A DNA stretch of 60,853 bases from positions 1 through 60,853 of the forward strand of contig CANRQB010000004.1 in assembly GCA_947632645.1 (NCBI GenBank), given 5' to 3'. This document shows positions 1-8,571 of this stretch, piece after piece. The notes below the pieces were generated by a model. That model was not told the DNA's origin and made no database searches. It worked only from the letters and a program-made list of their open reading frames with translations. This DNA is from an uncultured Clostridia bacterium. Lineage in GTDB: Bacteria; Bacillota; Clostridia; Christensenellales; UBA1242. Each line of letters opens with the position of its first letter. Within the stretch, counting starts at the first letter, position 1. The position numbers were made by a program, and so were the translations under genes.

Positions 1-1
1 T

Positions 2-349
2 AACGATTTAATTTCGCTTGCCAAGCGAGAAGAAGAGGTGTTTAAACCGCATATCTCCACTCCGTTCATTTTAAAAAAGGGGAGTTATAGTTTGCGCCTT
101 ATTCAACTTGCGCGTGACGAAGCCCACCGCTTTGCAATAACTTTTAACAGGCAACTTAGGGCAAAAGGAATGTTGCATTCTGGGCTAGAGAGTATACCCG
201 GGGTGGGTAAGGCAGTTAGGCGAAAATTGCTTAGCCATTTTGGCACGTTAGAAAACATTAAAAATGCCTCGATTGAGGATTTAAAAGCGGTTAAGGGTCT
301 GCCAGAAAAAACAGCGCAAGAAGTGTACAAAAAATTTCATAAAAACTAA
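2..349 (+). CDS. uvrC: UvrABC excinuclease subunit C, C-terminal part (5' truncated by window)
   Basis: Frame 2 is open from base 2 (NDLISLAKREEEVFKPH...), with UvrC-like 'LAKREEEVF' and a C-terminal (HhH)2 domain 'LESIPGVGKAVRRKLLSHFGTLENIKNASIEDLKAVKGLPEKTAQEVYKKF'. Confidence 0.93.
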   Translation, partial: NDLISLAKREEEVFKPHISTPFILKKGSYSLRLIQLARDEAHRFAITFNRQLRAKGMLHSGLESIPGVGKAVRRKLLSHFGTLENIKNASIEDLKAVKGLPEKTAQEVYKKFHKN

Positions 350-414
350 AATTAGCACAAAATTTTGTTAAAAACTAGCAAAAAACAACAAAAATTAAAC
401 AAAAAAGGACAAAA

Positions 415-1449
415 ATGCAAATAAATTTTAATAACAAAAACTATACAATCACAAGCTATGCAACCATACAAAATATTAAGGTTTTTCAAACGCTTATTTC
501 TCATGGAATAAAATTGGAGGACATAAAATCACACGACATGGCAAGCGATTTTTTGCCTGAACTTTATAATAAAAATAACGATGTTGCAGTGGGTGAAATT
601 TTGCGCAATTTAAGATATAGTGCAAAAACAAACACTCTTCCAGAAATTTGGAAAGATTTTTTAGAACAATATGGATATAATTTTGATATTTCGTTATTAA
701 GAACTAATCAACTTAAGCAACAAAATAACGAGGCAGTTTTAAACCTTTTGCAGCTGTTTGTAGATAATGGAATCGATTTAAACGATATACCCCAGCGGGC
801 ATCTGCTTTAGACATTTTGCCAAGCAAATTTAACAACGATAACAATATTAATATTGGCACCATTTTGCAATATATCCGCAATAAATACAAAACCGATAGT
901 TTAAACCCAGTTTTGTTAAATTTTTTAAAATCGCATAACTTTATTTTTATAAAGGAGAGGGGGCGAAAGCCAAAAAAATTGTCGCCCGCAAACTTGGCTG
1001 CAAACGCTAACGCAGCAACAAATTTGCAACCGAAAATATATAGCGATAAAAAACTTAAAACAGAAACTAGCAAATACAAAAAATCCAGTAAGCCAGCGCG
1101 CAAAAAAGTGCAAATTTTAAAATTGATTGTTTCGTTTGGCGTGGATTTAAATTCATTAGAAAAATCTGCAATGGCAAGCCAACTTTTGCCAGAAAAATCC
1201 ATAACCCGCGAAGAAGATTTTTGTGTGGGCAAACTTATTTACAATGCAAAAATCAAGCATAAACAGGGCAAACTAAACCAATCGCTATATAAAACTTTTA
1301 AAAACTTGGGTGTAAATTTTAACGAACAAAAGCTGATAAGCAAATGTTTAGTGGGCAGCAAATCTGAAATTTTGCCCCAAAACGAGGAAAACTCCACCGA
1401 TACAAACGAATCTATCACTTCACATTTAAACTTGGGCAGGGTTAAATAA
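415..1449 (+). CDS. Hypothetical protein with three ~70-aa repeats resembling helicase-associated (HA) repeats
   Basis: Three internal repeats: 'L.. G..L.......A...LP........VG.il..iR..yK...L......fL...g.nF'. Confidence 0.75.
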   Translation: MQINFNNKNYTITSYATIQNIKVFQTLISHGIKLEDIKSHDMASDFLPELYNKNNDVAVGEILRNLRYSAKTNTLPEIWKDFLEQYGYNFDISLLRTNQLKQQNNEAVLNLLQLFVDNGIDLNDIPQRASALDILPSKFNNDNNINIGTILQYIRNKYKTDSLNPVLLNFLKSHNFIFIKERGRKPKKLSPANLAANANAATNLQPKIYSDKKLKTETSKYKKSSKPARKKVQILKLIVSFGVDLNSLEKSAMASQLLPEKSITREEDFCVGKLIYNAKIKHKQGKLNQSLYKTFKNLGVNFNEQKLISKCLVGSKSEILPQNEENSTDTNESITSHLNLGRVK

Positions 1450-1501
1450 TAACCTTTTTTTATTTTTTTTTGAAAAATTTTAAAATTTTGTGCAAAAACT
1501 G

Positions 1502-1530
1502 TTGACAAACGGAAATCATAGTGATAGAAT
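1502..1530 (+). promoter_or_regulatory. Sigma-A type promoter of the ctsR operon
   Basis: TTGACA (1502-1507), 17-bp spacer, TAGAAT (1525-1530). Confidence 0.8.
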
Positions 1531-1539
1531 ATCAGTGAA

Positions 1540-1556
1540 AGTCAAAGATAGTCAAA
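1540..1556 (+). promoter_or_regulatory. CtsR operator (direct heptad repeat)
   Basis: AGTCAAAGATAGTCAAA matches the CtsR box consensus RGTCAAANANRGTCAAA and lies just downstream of the -10 and upstream of ctsR. Confidence 0.9.
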
Positions 1557-1611
1557 CCGCTATTTAACTAACTACTATATTTATTATTTAATAAGGATAA
1601 AAGGAGGGGGA

Positions 1612-2070
1612 ATGAACAAAAGCATAAGCGATTTAATAGAAGAGTTTATAATTTCCAGCCTAGACGATGATGATTTTATCGAACTTAGCCGAAACGACCT
1701 TGCCAAGTTTTTTGCCTGTGTGCCAAGCCAAATTAACTATGTGCTTAACACTCGCTTTACGCCAAACAGGGGTTTTGTAATCGAAAGCCAGCGCGGTGGC
1801 AGCGGATATATTAAGGTTACGCGCATGCAAAACAACAACGATAACTACCTTAAAAACGCGCTAGAAATTTGCAGCGAGCCCATCACCGCAACTGCGGGCA
1901 ATCAAATTGTGGAGCACCTTATGTCCCGCAAAATTATAAACGAGCGCGAGGCACAACTTATAAAGCGCGCCATCAGCCCAAAGGCACTAACCAGCCCAAT
2001 AAATATGGCAAACAATTTGCGAAGCAATATTTTGGCAGAAATTATAATAGAATTAATGAAAGGCGGATAA
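1612..2070 (+). CDS. ctsR: Transcriptional repressor CtsR
   Basis: 'SDLIEEFI...FFACVPSQINYVLNTRFTPNRGFVIESQRGGSGYIKVTRM' is the CtsR HTH and wing signature; operon context. Confidence 0.97.
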   Translation: MNKSISDLIEEFIISSLDDDDFIELSRNDLAKFFACVPSQINYVLNTRFTPNRGFVIESQRGGSGYIKVTRMQNNNDNYLKNALEICSEPITATAGNQIVEHLMSRKIINEREAQLIKRAISPKALTSPINMANNLRSNILAEIIIELMKGG

Positions 2071-2205
2071 ATAAATCCATAAAAAAGTTAAAATAAAGCA
2101 AAAAATCGATAAAAAGCAACAAAATTTTTAAAAAAATCACAAAAATGTGTCATAAAATATGAAAATTTTAAAATTAAAAATCTAAAATCAGATAGGAGGT
2201 AAATT

Positions 2206-2697
2206 ATGAAATGTGATAGATGTGGAAAAGCAAGTGTGTATCACAGCACACTAATTGTAAACGGGGTTAGCCAAACCACCAATCTGTGCCGCGATTGCGC
2301 AATTAAAGAAGGGGTGTTTAACACAAGCCCAACCGATATTTTTGACGATATGTTTTCGTTGTTTGCCGACTTTTTGCCCGAGCAAGCAGAGGATATTGTT
2401 TGCCCGGTTTGCCACACCAGCCTAAGCCAGTTTAGGGCTACCCAAAAACTTGGCTGCCCAAACTGCTACGAGGTGTTCAGAAGCGAAGTTAATGCACTAC
2501 TTAAACGCATTGCTCCGTTTGAAAATCATAAGCCAGAAGTTTCTAAAACAAGCAAAACAAAAACTAAGGCGGTAAGCAAAGCAGATAAAATATCCGAACT
2601 AAGGCAAGAAATGGCGGTTGCAGTTAAAGAAGAACGCTACGAGGATGCCGCAAAAATTAAAAAGCAGATAAAAAAGTTGGAGGGCGAAAATGAATAA
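2206..2697 (+). CDS. mcsA: McsA, zinc-binding protein with UVR motif
   Basis: CxxC pairs (MKCDRCGKAS, CRDC, CPVC, CPNC) and a C-terminal UVR motif 'LRQEMAVAVKEERYEDAAKIKKQIKKLE'. Confidence 0.95.
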   Translation: MKCDRCGKASVYHSTLIVNGVSQTTNLCRDCAIKEGVFNTSPTDIFDDMFSLFADFLPEQAEDIVCPVCHTSLSQFRATQKLGCPNCYEVFRSEVNALLKRIAPFENHKPEVSKTSKTKTKAVSKADKISELRQEMAVAVKEERYEDAAKIKKQIKKLEGENE

Positions 2698-3592
2698 TGT
2701 ACTTTCAACTTATGTCAGCGTTGTGCGCAACCTTAAGGACTACAAATTCACACCAAAATTAGAAGAGAGCAAAATGGCGGAGATAGTGGATAAGGTGGCG
2801 GCTGCACTACCAAATTTTAAAAAGGTGGAAATAGCCAACCTAGATAGAAATGTTGTTAATTTGCCAATATTTAAATCCAAATACAACACCGCGCTGCTTA
2901 GCGAAGATGGTAGGGTGGCTATCACCTTCTTTGATGGCGAGCACATTACAATTATGTCGGCTGCAAGTGGCTACGATGCCGATTGCTTTAAGCGGGTGCA
3001 TCTGGTTAGCGAGCAGTTAAAAAATGCGCTCAATCTTGTGTATAACGACGATTATGGCTACCTAACCAGCAATCTATTCAGCGTGGGCAACGGGCTTAAA
3101 TTGAGCTGCAGTTTTGCACTTTCTGGCATTGTGGCAATTGGCAAAATAGACCAAGTTAAGCAGAATGTTCACCAATTTGGCTTCAACCTAACCAATGGCG
3201 AATATGATGACCAGTTTGTGCTGTCCACCGGCTGCAATTTGGGATACACTTCTAGTGAAGTGGCTGCCGAGTTTGAAAAAATGGCAAACAAGTTGCAAGA
3301 ACTCGAGCGCGACAGCGTAAAGCTATACGCCAGCACCAATGCGGACGAAATTTACGATAGATATCTGCGTGCGGTGGCGGTGCTTAAAAATGCCTATCTA
3401 ATGCCAAACGACGAGTTATCCGCCCACATAAAAACCCTGCGCATGGGCTTAAATTTGGGCTATAACGAGGTGGATAGCAGCAAGATAAACGCGCTGCAAA
3501 AACTTTTAAAGGATGAGCAGTTTGTGTCGGTTAGCGGCTTAAAGGCCACGGCCGAAAAAGTTAAAGCTATATTAGGAGGTAAAAATGTATAA
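2690..3592 (+). CDS. mcsB: McsB-like protein arginine kinase homolog, apparently degenerate
   Basis: Located between mcsA and clpC; McsB-like 'GYLTS...VGNGLKLS' and 'LSTGCNLGYTSSEV'; catalytic motifs diverged. Confidence 0.85.
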   Translation: MNNVLSTYVSVVRNLKDYKFTPKLEESKMAEIVDKVAAALPNFKKVEIANLDRNVVNLPIFKSKYNTALLSEDGRVAITFFDGEHITIMSAASGYDADCFKRVHLVSEQLKNALNLVYNDDYGYLTSNLFSVGNGLKLSCSFALSGIVAIGKIDQVKQNVHQFGFNLTNGEYDDQFVLSTGCNLGYTSSEVAAEFEKMANKLQELERDSVKLYASTNADEIYDRYLRAVAVLKNAYLMPNDELSAHIKTLRMGLNLGYNEVDSSKINALQKLLKDEQFVSVSGLKATAEKVKAILGGKNV

Positions 3593-6053
3593 TTTAACCG
3601 ATTTAGCCAACAAATGTGTTACGGTTGCCACTCAGTTTGCCAGCAACTATGGCAGCGAACTTAGCACCGAACATATTTTGTACGCGCTAACCAAGGTGGA
3701 AAGCCAATCTAAGCGCCTACTTAATAGTTATAATGTGGATAGCAACATTGTTAAGGACGTTATCGATAGTGTCAGCCAAAAAATCCCATCCAGTGTGGTT
3801 GAACTTACCCCGCGCGTTAAAGAACTTTTAATGATTGCGGGCAGTGTGGCAAAGCGCACCTACACCCAGTTTATATCCACCGAGCATCTGCTTATTGCGC
3901 TGCTTAGCCAAGAGGATAGTTTTGCAATAAATATCCTATCCAGCGCACTTAAAATTAATGTGTACGAAATGCGCGCGCGTGCAATTCAGCTTATAACTAA
4001 TCAAGCCAAGGAAAACCAAAACAATTTTGCCAGCGATGGTTTTACCGAACTGGGCAATCTGTCGGGCGAGCAGAGCGCACGCGAACACGAATATAACTAC
4101 ACAAGCGAACTGCCACAAGAACTGCTGGATATGGGCAGCGACCTTACTTTGCGCGCCAAAAATGGCAAAATAGACCCAATCATTGGCCGCGATGACGAAA
4201 TTGAGCGCATGATAGAAATCTTGTGCCGCAAAACCAAAAATAACCCTGTACTCATCGGTGAAGCGGGTGTTGGTAAAACCGCGGTAGTAGAAGGGCTTGC
4301 ACGCCGAATTGTTGCCGGCGATGTGCCACAATTTTTAAAGAATAAAATTATATACAGTTTGGATATTGGCGGGCTTATGGCGGGCACAAAATATCGCGGC
4401 AGCATGGAGGAAAAACTTAAAAATGCCATCGAAACCATCATCCAAAACAAAAACATAATCGTGTTTATCGACGAAATCCACACACTTGCGCAGGTGGGCA
4501 GCGAAAAGGGCGAAACCAACCCAGCGGACATGTTAAAACCATATCTTGCGCGCGGCGAAATGCAAACCATTGGTGCAACCACAACAGACGAATATCGCAA
4601 GTATATCGAAAAGGATAAGGCACTTGAGCGCCGTTTCCAACCAATAACGGTAGATCCGCCAACAGTAGAGCAGACCATCGAAATTTTAACCGGCCTGCGC
4701 GATAGTTACGAGGCCTTCCATAAGGTTAAAATCACGGACGAGGCAATTAAAGCCGCTGCAACTTTATCCGACCGATATATTCAAGATAGAAGTTTGCCGG
4801 ATAAAGCAATTGACCTTATCGACGAGGCAAGCAGCCGCGCCAAGGTTAAAAACAACTACGAAAGTGCCGAAATTAAAGAGTTAAAGGTTAAATTAACCAA
4901 ACTAGAGGCAGAAAAAGAAGATGCGGTCAATCAAGAGGATTTTGAAAAGGCATCTCGCTTGCGCGACCAAATAAGCAAGTTAAAGGACGAAATTGAATCG
5001 CTTAAAAACAAGCCAGTAACTTCGGATAATACCAATGCCACAATCACCGAGCACGACATTGCCGAAGTGGTTAGCAAGTGGACAAACATTCCACTAACCA
5101 AACTAACCGAAGGCGAGGCTGAGCGCCTACTTAACCTAGAAACCGTGCTAAAAGCGCGCGTAAAAGGGCAGGACGAGGCGGTAGAAAAGGTGGCAAAAGC
5201 CATCCGCCGCAGCCGAATTGGCATACGCGACCCTAAGCGCCCAATTGGCAGTTTCTTGTTCTTGGGCTCTACCGGTGTGGGTAAAACCGAACTTTGCAAG
5301 GCGCTTGCCGAGGCACTTTTCGACGACGAAAACAAGATGATCCGCCTTGACATGAGTGAGTTTATGGAAGCGCATAGCGTGTCTAAACTGATTGGCAGCC
5401 CGCCAGGATATGTCGGCTTTGACGATGGCGGACAACTAACCGAGCAAGTGAGACGTAAACCATACAGTGTGGTGCTGTTTGACGAAATTGAAAAGGCACA
5501 CCCAGAAGTGTTTAATATGCTGCTTCAAATTTTGGATGATGGCAGGTTAACCGATAGCCATGGCAAAGTGGTAAGCTTTAAAAACACGCTTATAATTTTA
5601 ACCAGCAACATCGGCAGCGACAAAATCAACAAAAACAAGGTGGATTTGGGCTTTAACGACACGGTTAAAGAGGATAAATCGGCCATTATGCTAAATGAAC
5701 TTAAAAAATACTTTAAGCCAGAACTTATAAACCGTATCGATAACATTGTAATCTTTAATAAACTTAGCGCACCAGTGCTTAAAGAGATTGCTAAAAAGAT
5801 GCTTGCCGACCTAAATAAAAACCTTAAACAGAGCGGGGTAGAACTTAAATTTACCCAGTCCACACTTAACTATTTGGTTAAAAATGGCACAAATGAAGAT
5901 TTTGGCGCGCGGCCACTTCGCCGACTTATAACCAGCCAGATTGAAGACGAACTTGCCGACAAAATGCTTAAGGGCGAAATTAAATCGGGCGATAACGTGC
6001 TTGTAGACCATAAAGACAACAAACTACTATTTTTAACTAAAAACACAGATTAA
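3585..6053 (+). CDS. clpC: ATP-dependent Clp protease ATP-binding subunit ClpC
   Basis: Clp N-domain, two AAA+ modules (GEAGVGKTAVVEG, GSTGVGKTELCKAL), UVR motif. Confidence 0.98.
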   Translation: MYNLTDLANKCVTVATQFASNYGSELSTEHILYALTKVESQSKRLLNSYNVDSNIVKDVIDSVSQKIPSSVVELTPRVKELLMIAGSVAKRTYTQFISTEHLLIALLSQEDSFAINILSSALKINVYEMRARAIQLITNQAKENQNNFASDGFTELGNLSGEQSAREHEYNYTSELPQELLDMGSDLTLRAKNGKIDPIIGRDDEIERMIEILCRKTKNNPVLIGEAGVGKTAVVEGLARRIVAGDVPQFLKNKIIYSLDIGGLMAGTKYRGSMEEKLKNAIETIIQNKNIIVFIDEIHTLAQVGSEKGETNPADMLKPYLARGEMQTIGATTTDEYRKYIEKDKALERRFQPITVDPPTVEQTIEILTGLRDSYEAFHKVKITDEAIKAAATLSDRYIQDRSLPDKAIDLIDEASSRAKVKNNYESAEIKELKVKLTKLEAEKEDAVNQEDFEKASRLRDQISKLKDEIESLKNKPVTSDNTNATITEHDIAEVVSKWTNIPLTKLTEGEAERLLNLETVLKARVKGQDEAVEKVAKAIRRSRIGIRDPKRPIGSFLFLGSTGVGKTELCKALAEALFDDENKMIRLDMSEFMEAHSVSKLIGSPPGYVGFDDGGQLTEQVRRKPYSVVLFDEIEKAHPEVFNMLLQILDDGRLTDSHGKVVSFKNTLIILTSNIGSDKINKNKVDLGFNDTVKEDKSAIMLNELKKYFKPELINRIDNIVIFNKLSAPVLKEIAKKMLADLNKNLKQSGVELKFTQSTLNYLVKNGTNEDFGARPLRRLITSQIEDELADKMLKGEIKSGDNVLVDHKDNKLLFLTKNTD

Positions 6054-6073
6054 ACCACCAATGGTGGTTTTTT
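6052..6073 (+). terminator. Rho-independent terminator after clpC
   Basis: AAACCACC aat GGTGGTTT followed by a T-tract. Confidence 0.8.
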
Positions 6074-6126
6074 CTTTTGATTGCTTTAATGTGGAAAATT
6101 TACTTAGTTGGTGGCGGGGAAGGAGC

Positions 6127-6208
6127 GGGGGCTTGCTGCGGGTGCTTAATGCACCCGCAAGGGCGGCAGCACCGCCCTAGCGCAAACTGCGTTTGCGCGC
6201 AAGCCCCC
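6127..6208. repeat. Four-stem cloverleaf-like GC-rich intergenic element, copy 1
   Basis: Outer stem GGGGGCTTGC (6127-6136)/GCAAGCCCCC (6199-6208). Hairpins: TGCGGGTGC ttaat GCACCCGCA (6137-6159); AGGGCGG cagca CCGCCCT (6160-6178); GCGCAAAC tgc GTTTGCGC (6180-6198). One unpaired junction base. Confidence 0.9.
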
Positions 6209-6243
6209 TGCAAACAAAATACCCACAAATTTTAAATTCCCCC

Positions 6244-6271
6244 TTGACAAATATGGTTTTTATGTTAAAAT
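6244..6271 (+). promoter_or_regulatory. Putative promoter of the RBBP9/YdeN-like hydrolase
   Basis: TTGACA, 16 bp, TAAAAT upstream of an AAGGAG RBS and ATG at 6289. Confidence 0.65.
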
Positions 6272-6288
6272 ATTTTTAAGGAGTTAGT

Positions 6289-6915
6289 ATGAGAAATTAT
6301 TTGATAATTCATGGCAGTTATAGCAATAGCAACGAGCATTGGTTTCCTTGGCTGGAAGAAATGTTAAAAAATGCGGGCGAAGAGGTTATAAATTTAGATT
6401 ATCCAACCGACACAAATCCAGTGGCCGCGGCTGAAGTGCAAAATTATGATGCTTGGGCGCGTGTGTTGGATGGCGTAAAGGATAAAATCAATGAGGATAC
6501 GATTTTTATCGGGCATTCAATTTCTAACATATTTTTTGTAAAATATTGCCTTGAAAATAACATTAAAATTTATAGGGCGATTTTTGTTTCTGGATTTTAC
6601 AACTACAACAGTGAATACACCGATTTTGTTAACGGCTTTGTTGGCATGGTTGGATATGATGTTTTCGATAAAGCAATGTGCACTTTCTATCCTGAAAACC
6701 CTGAACAATTCACTAAGCACGCAAAATCTAGAATCTGCTTTTACTCTAAAAATGACCCAATTGTATCTAGTGCAAAGTTAAAAGAGTTTGCAAGAATTAT
6801 GGATGCCGAAAATATTTGTATTGCTGATGCGGGGCATTTTTGTGATGGGAATTATGACAAAACTTTTGAAGAAATTATACCTTATTTAGATTGCGCAAAT
6901 ATCAAAAATGTTTAA
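6289..6915 (+). CDS. RBBP9/YdeN-family alpha/beta serine hydrolase
   Basis: 'YLIIHGSYSNSNEHWFPWLEEML', 'FIGHSISNIFFVKY' nucleophile elbow, 'DAGHF'. Confidence 0.85.
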   Translation: MRNYLIIHGSYSNSNEHWFPWLEEMLKNAGEEVINLDYPTDTNPVAAAEVQNYDAWARVLDGVKDKINEDTIFIGHSISNIFFVKYCLENNIKIYRAIFVSGFYNYNSEYTDFVNGFVGMVGYDVFDKAMCTFYPENPEQFTKHAKSRICFYSKNDPIVSSAKLKEFARIMDAENICIADAGHFCDGNYDKTFEEIIPYLDCANIKNV

Positions 6916-6942
6916 AAAATAGTCGCCAAAGCGGCTATTTTT
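6916..6942 (+). terminator. Putative terminator
   Basis: AAATAGTCGC caaa GCGGCTATTTTT stem-loop with T-run. Confidence 0.6.
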
Positions 6943-6982
6943 CATAAAATTAAATTATTTTTGCTTAAATAATAGTTAAATT

Positions 6983-7759
6983 TTAATTATCAACTTGCAA
7001 AGTGTTAAAATCTTTATAAAAATCGAATTGTTGGTTTTCGCTGGCAATAATTGTGCCGGTGTATTCGCATAAAATGGTGGCGGCAAGTGGGTGATAGTTT
7101 GCAGGCAGAGTAGAAAATAGGTTATCTATAAGCAAGTATTTTGGCGCTCTTATAACCGCGCGCAATAGGCACAAAATTTGCTGCTCATATTTGTTTAGCT
7201 TGTTTGCCTTTAACTTTTTTATTTTTAACAAATCAATTGATTGATTATTAAAATTTTTTGCATTTTTATCAATTTTTTCATCAATTTTTTCATTTAAAAG
7301 CGCATTTTTATCTTTAATTTTGTTGTCGACTTTAAAGTTGATTGATTTTTGGTTATTAGCTTTTTGATTGTTATAATTTAAATCTATTTTATTTTGTTCA
7401 GTTTTATCCATCAAAAAAGATAGGTGACTAATAATGGCATTTTCAACAATTTCATCCGCGTTTTTTATCTTGCGCAATTTAAGTGGAAAAATTAAATTTT
7501 TGTATACACTTTTGTGTTTAAACAAAACTGGAGTTTCTGGCAAATAGGCAAAGGGTAGATCGCGATTTCTTATATCTTTTAAATTGATGCCGTCGTAAAA
7601 AATGTCGCCGTCAAACTTATCCATTTTTGCCAGCAAGCGCAAAACAATTTTGCCATTATCCCCAAGCAAAAGAGTGTTGCCATCAATTTCTGCATTGTAG
7701 CCTAACAGCGCATAATATTCGCGCACATATTTAACGCTTACATTTTGAATTTCAATCAT
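6983..7759 (-). CDS. ABC-transporter-like ATPase with degenerate nucleotide-binding motifs
   Basis: 'MIEIQNVSVKY', 'FDGDIFYDGINLKDI', 'NKYEQQILCLLRAVIRAPKYLLIDNLFSTL' align with ABC ATPases; Walker A and Walker B Glu are not conserved; N/K-rich insert. Confidence 0.7.
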   Translation of the reverse strand: MIEIQNVSVKYVREYYALLGYNAEIDGNTLLLGDNGKIVLRLLAKMDKFDGDIFYDGINLKDIRNRDLPFAYLPETPVLFKHKSVYKNLIFPLKLRKIKNADEIVENAIISHLSFLMDKTEQNKIDLNYNNQKANNQKSINFKVDNKIKDKNALLNEKIDEKIDKNAKNFNNQSIDLLKIKKLKANKLNKYEQQILCLLRAVIRAPKYLLIDNLFSTLPANYHPLAATILCEYTGTIIASENQQFDFYKDFNTLQVDN

Positions 7760-7902
7760 ACAAACATTATATATCAGTTTGGCAAATTTTGCAATTAAAT
7801 TTTATACATGGGAAAACAAAAAGTACAATAGAATCTCTGATAGGTTGTAGTTTCGTATTGCTTATCAAAATATGCAAATAATTATAAAATTTTAACAACA
7901 TT

Positions 7903-8543
7903 ATTACTATTGTAATATTTTAATTAAAAATCTTGTTTTTTTTGTAACTTTATATAAATCGTAAATTTACAGATTTGCAATAAAAATTTAAAAATTATAA
8001 TCAAAAACACCCCAAAACCATTAAAAATGGCTAAAATTTTAACAAATTCAATAAAAAATAAGCAGTTTTGCAATTTTCAACAAAAATGCCTATCAAATTT
8101 TATAGAATAATATAATTTATTTAAATCCATTATTACTATTGTAATAATCCTAATTATATATACTAGTTTTATTTATAATTAATAGAAATAATATTATATT
8201 ACTATTGTAATAAGCAATAACCAAAAAACTTTATTACTATTGTAATAATGCCTTAATAACTAAAGTTATAACGAATATTGCCTGATTGTTTTTATAATAA
8301 ATATCTTAATTACTATTGTAATAATCCTAATAACCACAAACTTTATTACTATTGTAATAATGATGCTTTAATAACTAAAGTTATAACGGTTAATATTATT
8401 CATACTATTTATGTTTTAATAACTAAAGTTATAATGATAGTTGTTTTAATTATTCATGGTATTAATAACTAATGTTATAATGATATTTGTTTTAATTACT
8501 ATTGTAATAATGATTTTTTTAATATCTTTATAACTAAAGTTAT
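7903..8543. repeat. Cluster of 12 short AT-rich palindromes of two types
   Basis: Type A ATTACTATTGTAAT at 7903, 8132, 8198, 8233, 8309, 8345, 8495; type B ATAACTAAAGTTAT at 8256, 8371, 8419, 8465 (variant TAAT loop), 8530. Confidence 0.9.
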
Positions 8544-8571
8544 AATTTGCTAGTTTTACAATATTAATAAT

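Noticed and set aside
708-1232. 174-aa antisense ORF opposite the HA-like repeat gene
   Set aside because: Hydrophobic Leu/Phe/Ser-rich antisense translation of a Lys/Asn-rich gene; the sense frame shows clear protein repeats.
4097-4678. Long antisense ORFs within clpC, dnaG, gyr/par and ppdK (e.g. 4097-4678, 28214-28597, 42821-43165)
   Set aside because: They mirror strongly conserved sense genes, lack RBS/homology signals, and are expected from codon bias.
8278-8472. 64-aa ORF inside the palindrome cluster
   Set aside because: Low-complexity translation of the AT repeats (YYCNNPNNHKLYYYCNN), with no RBS or homology signal.
7903-8543. AT-palindrome cluster as a CRISPR array
   Set aside because: Repeats are only ~14-18 bp, spacing is irregular (about 35 to 229 bp), two repeat types are interleaved, and no cas genes are present.
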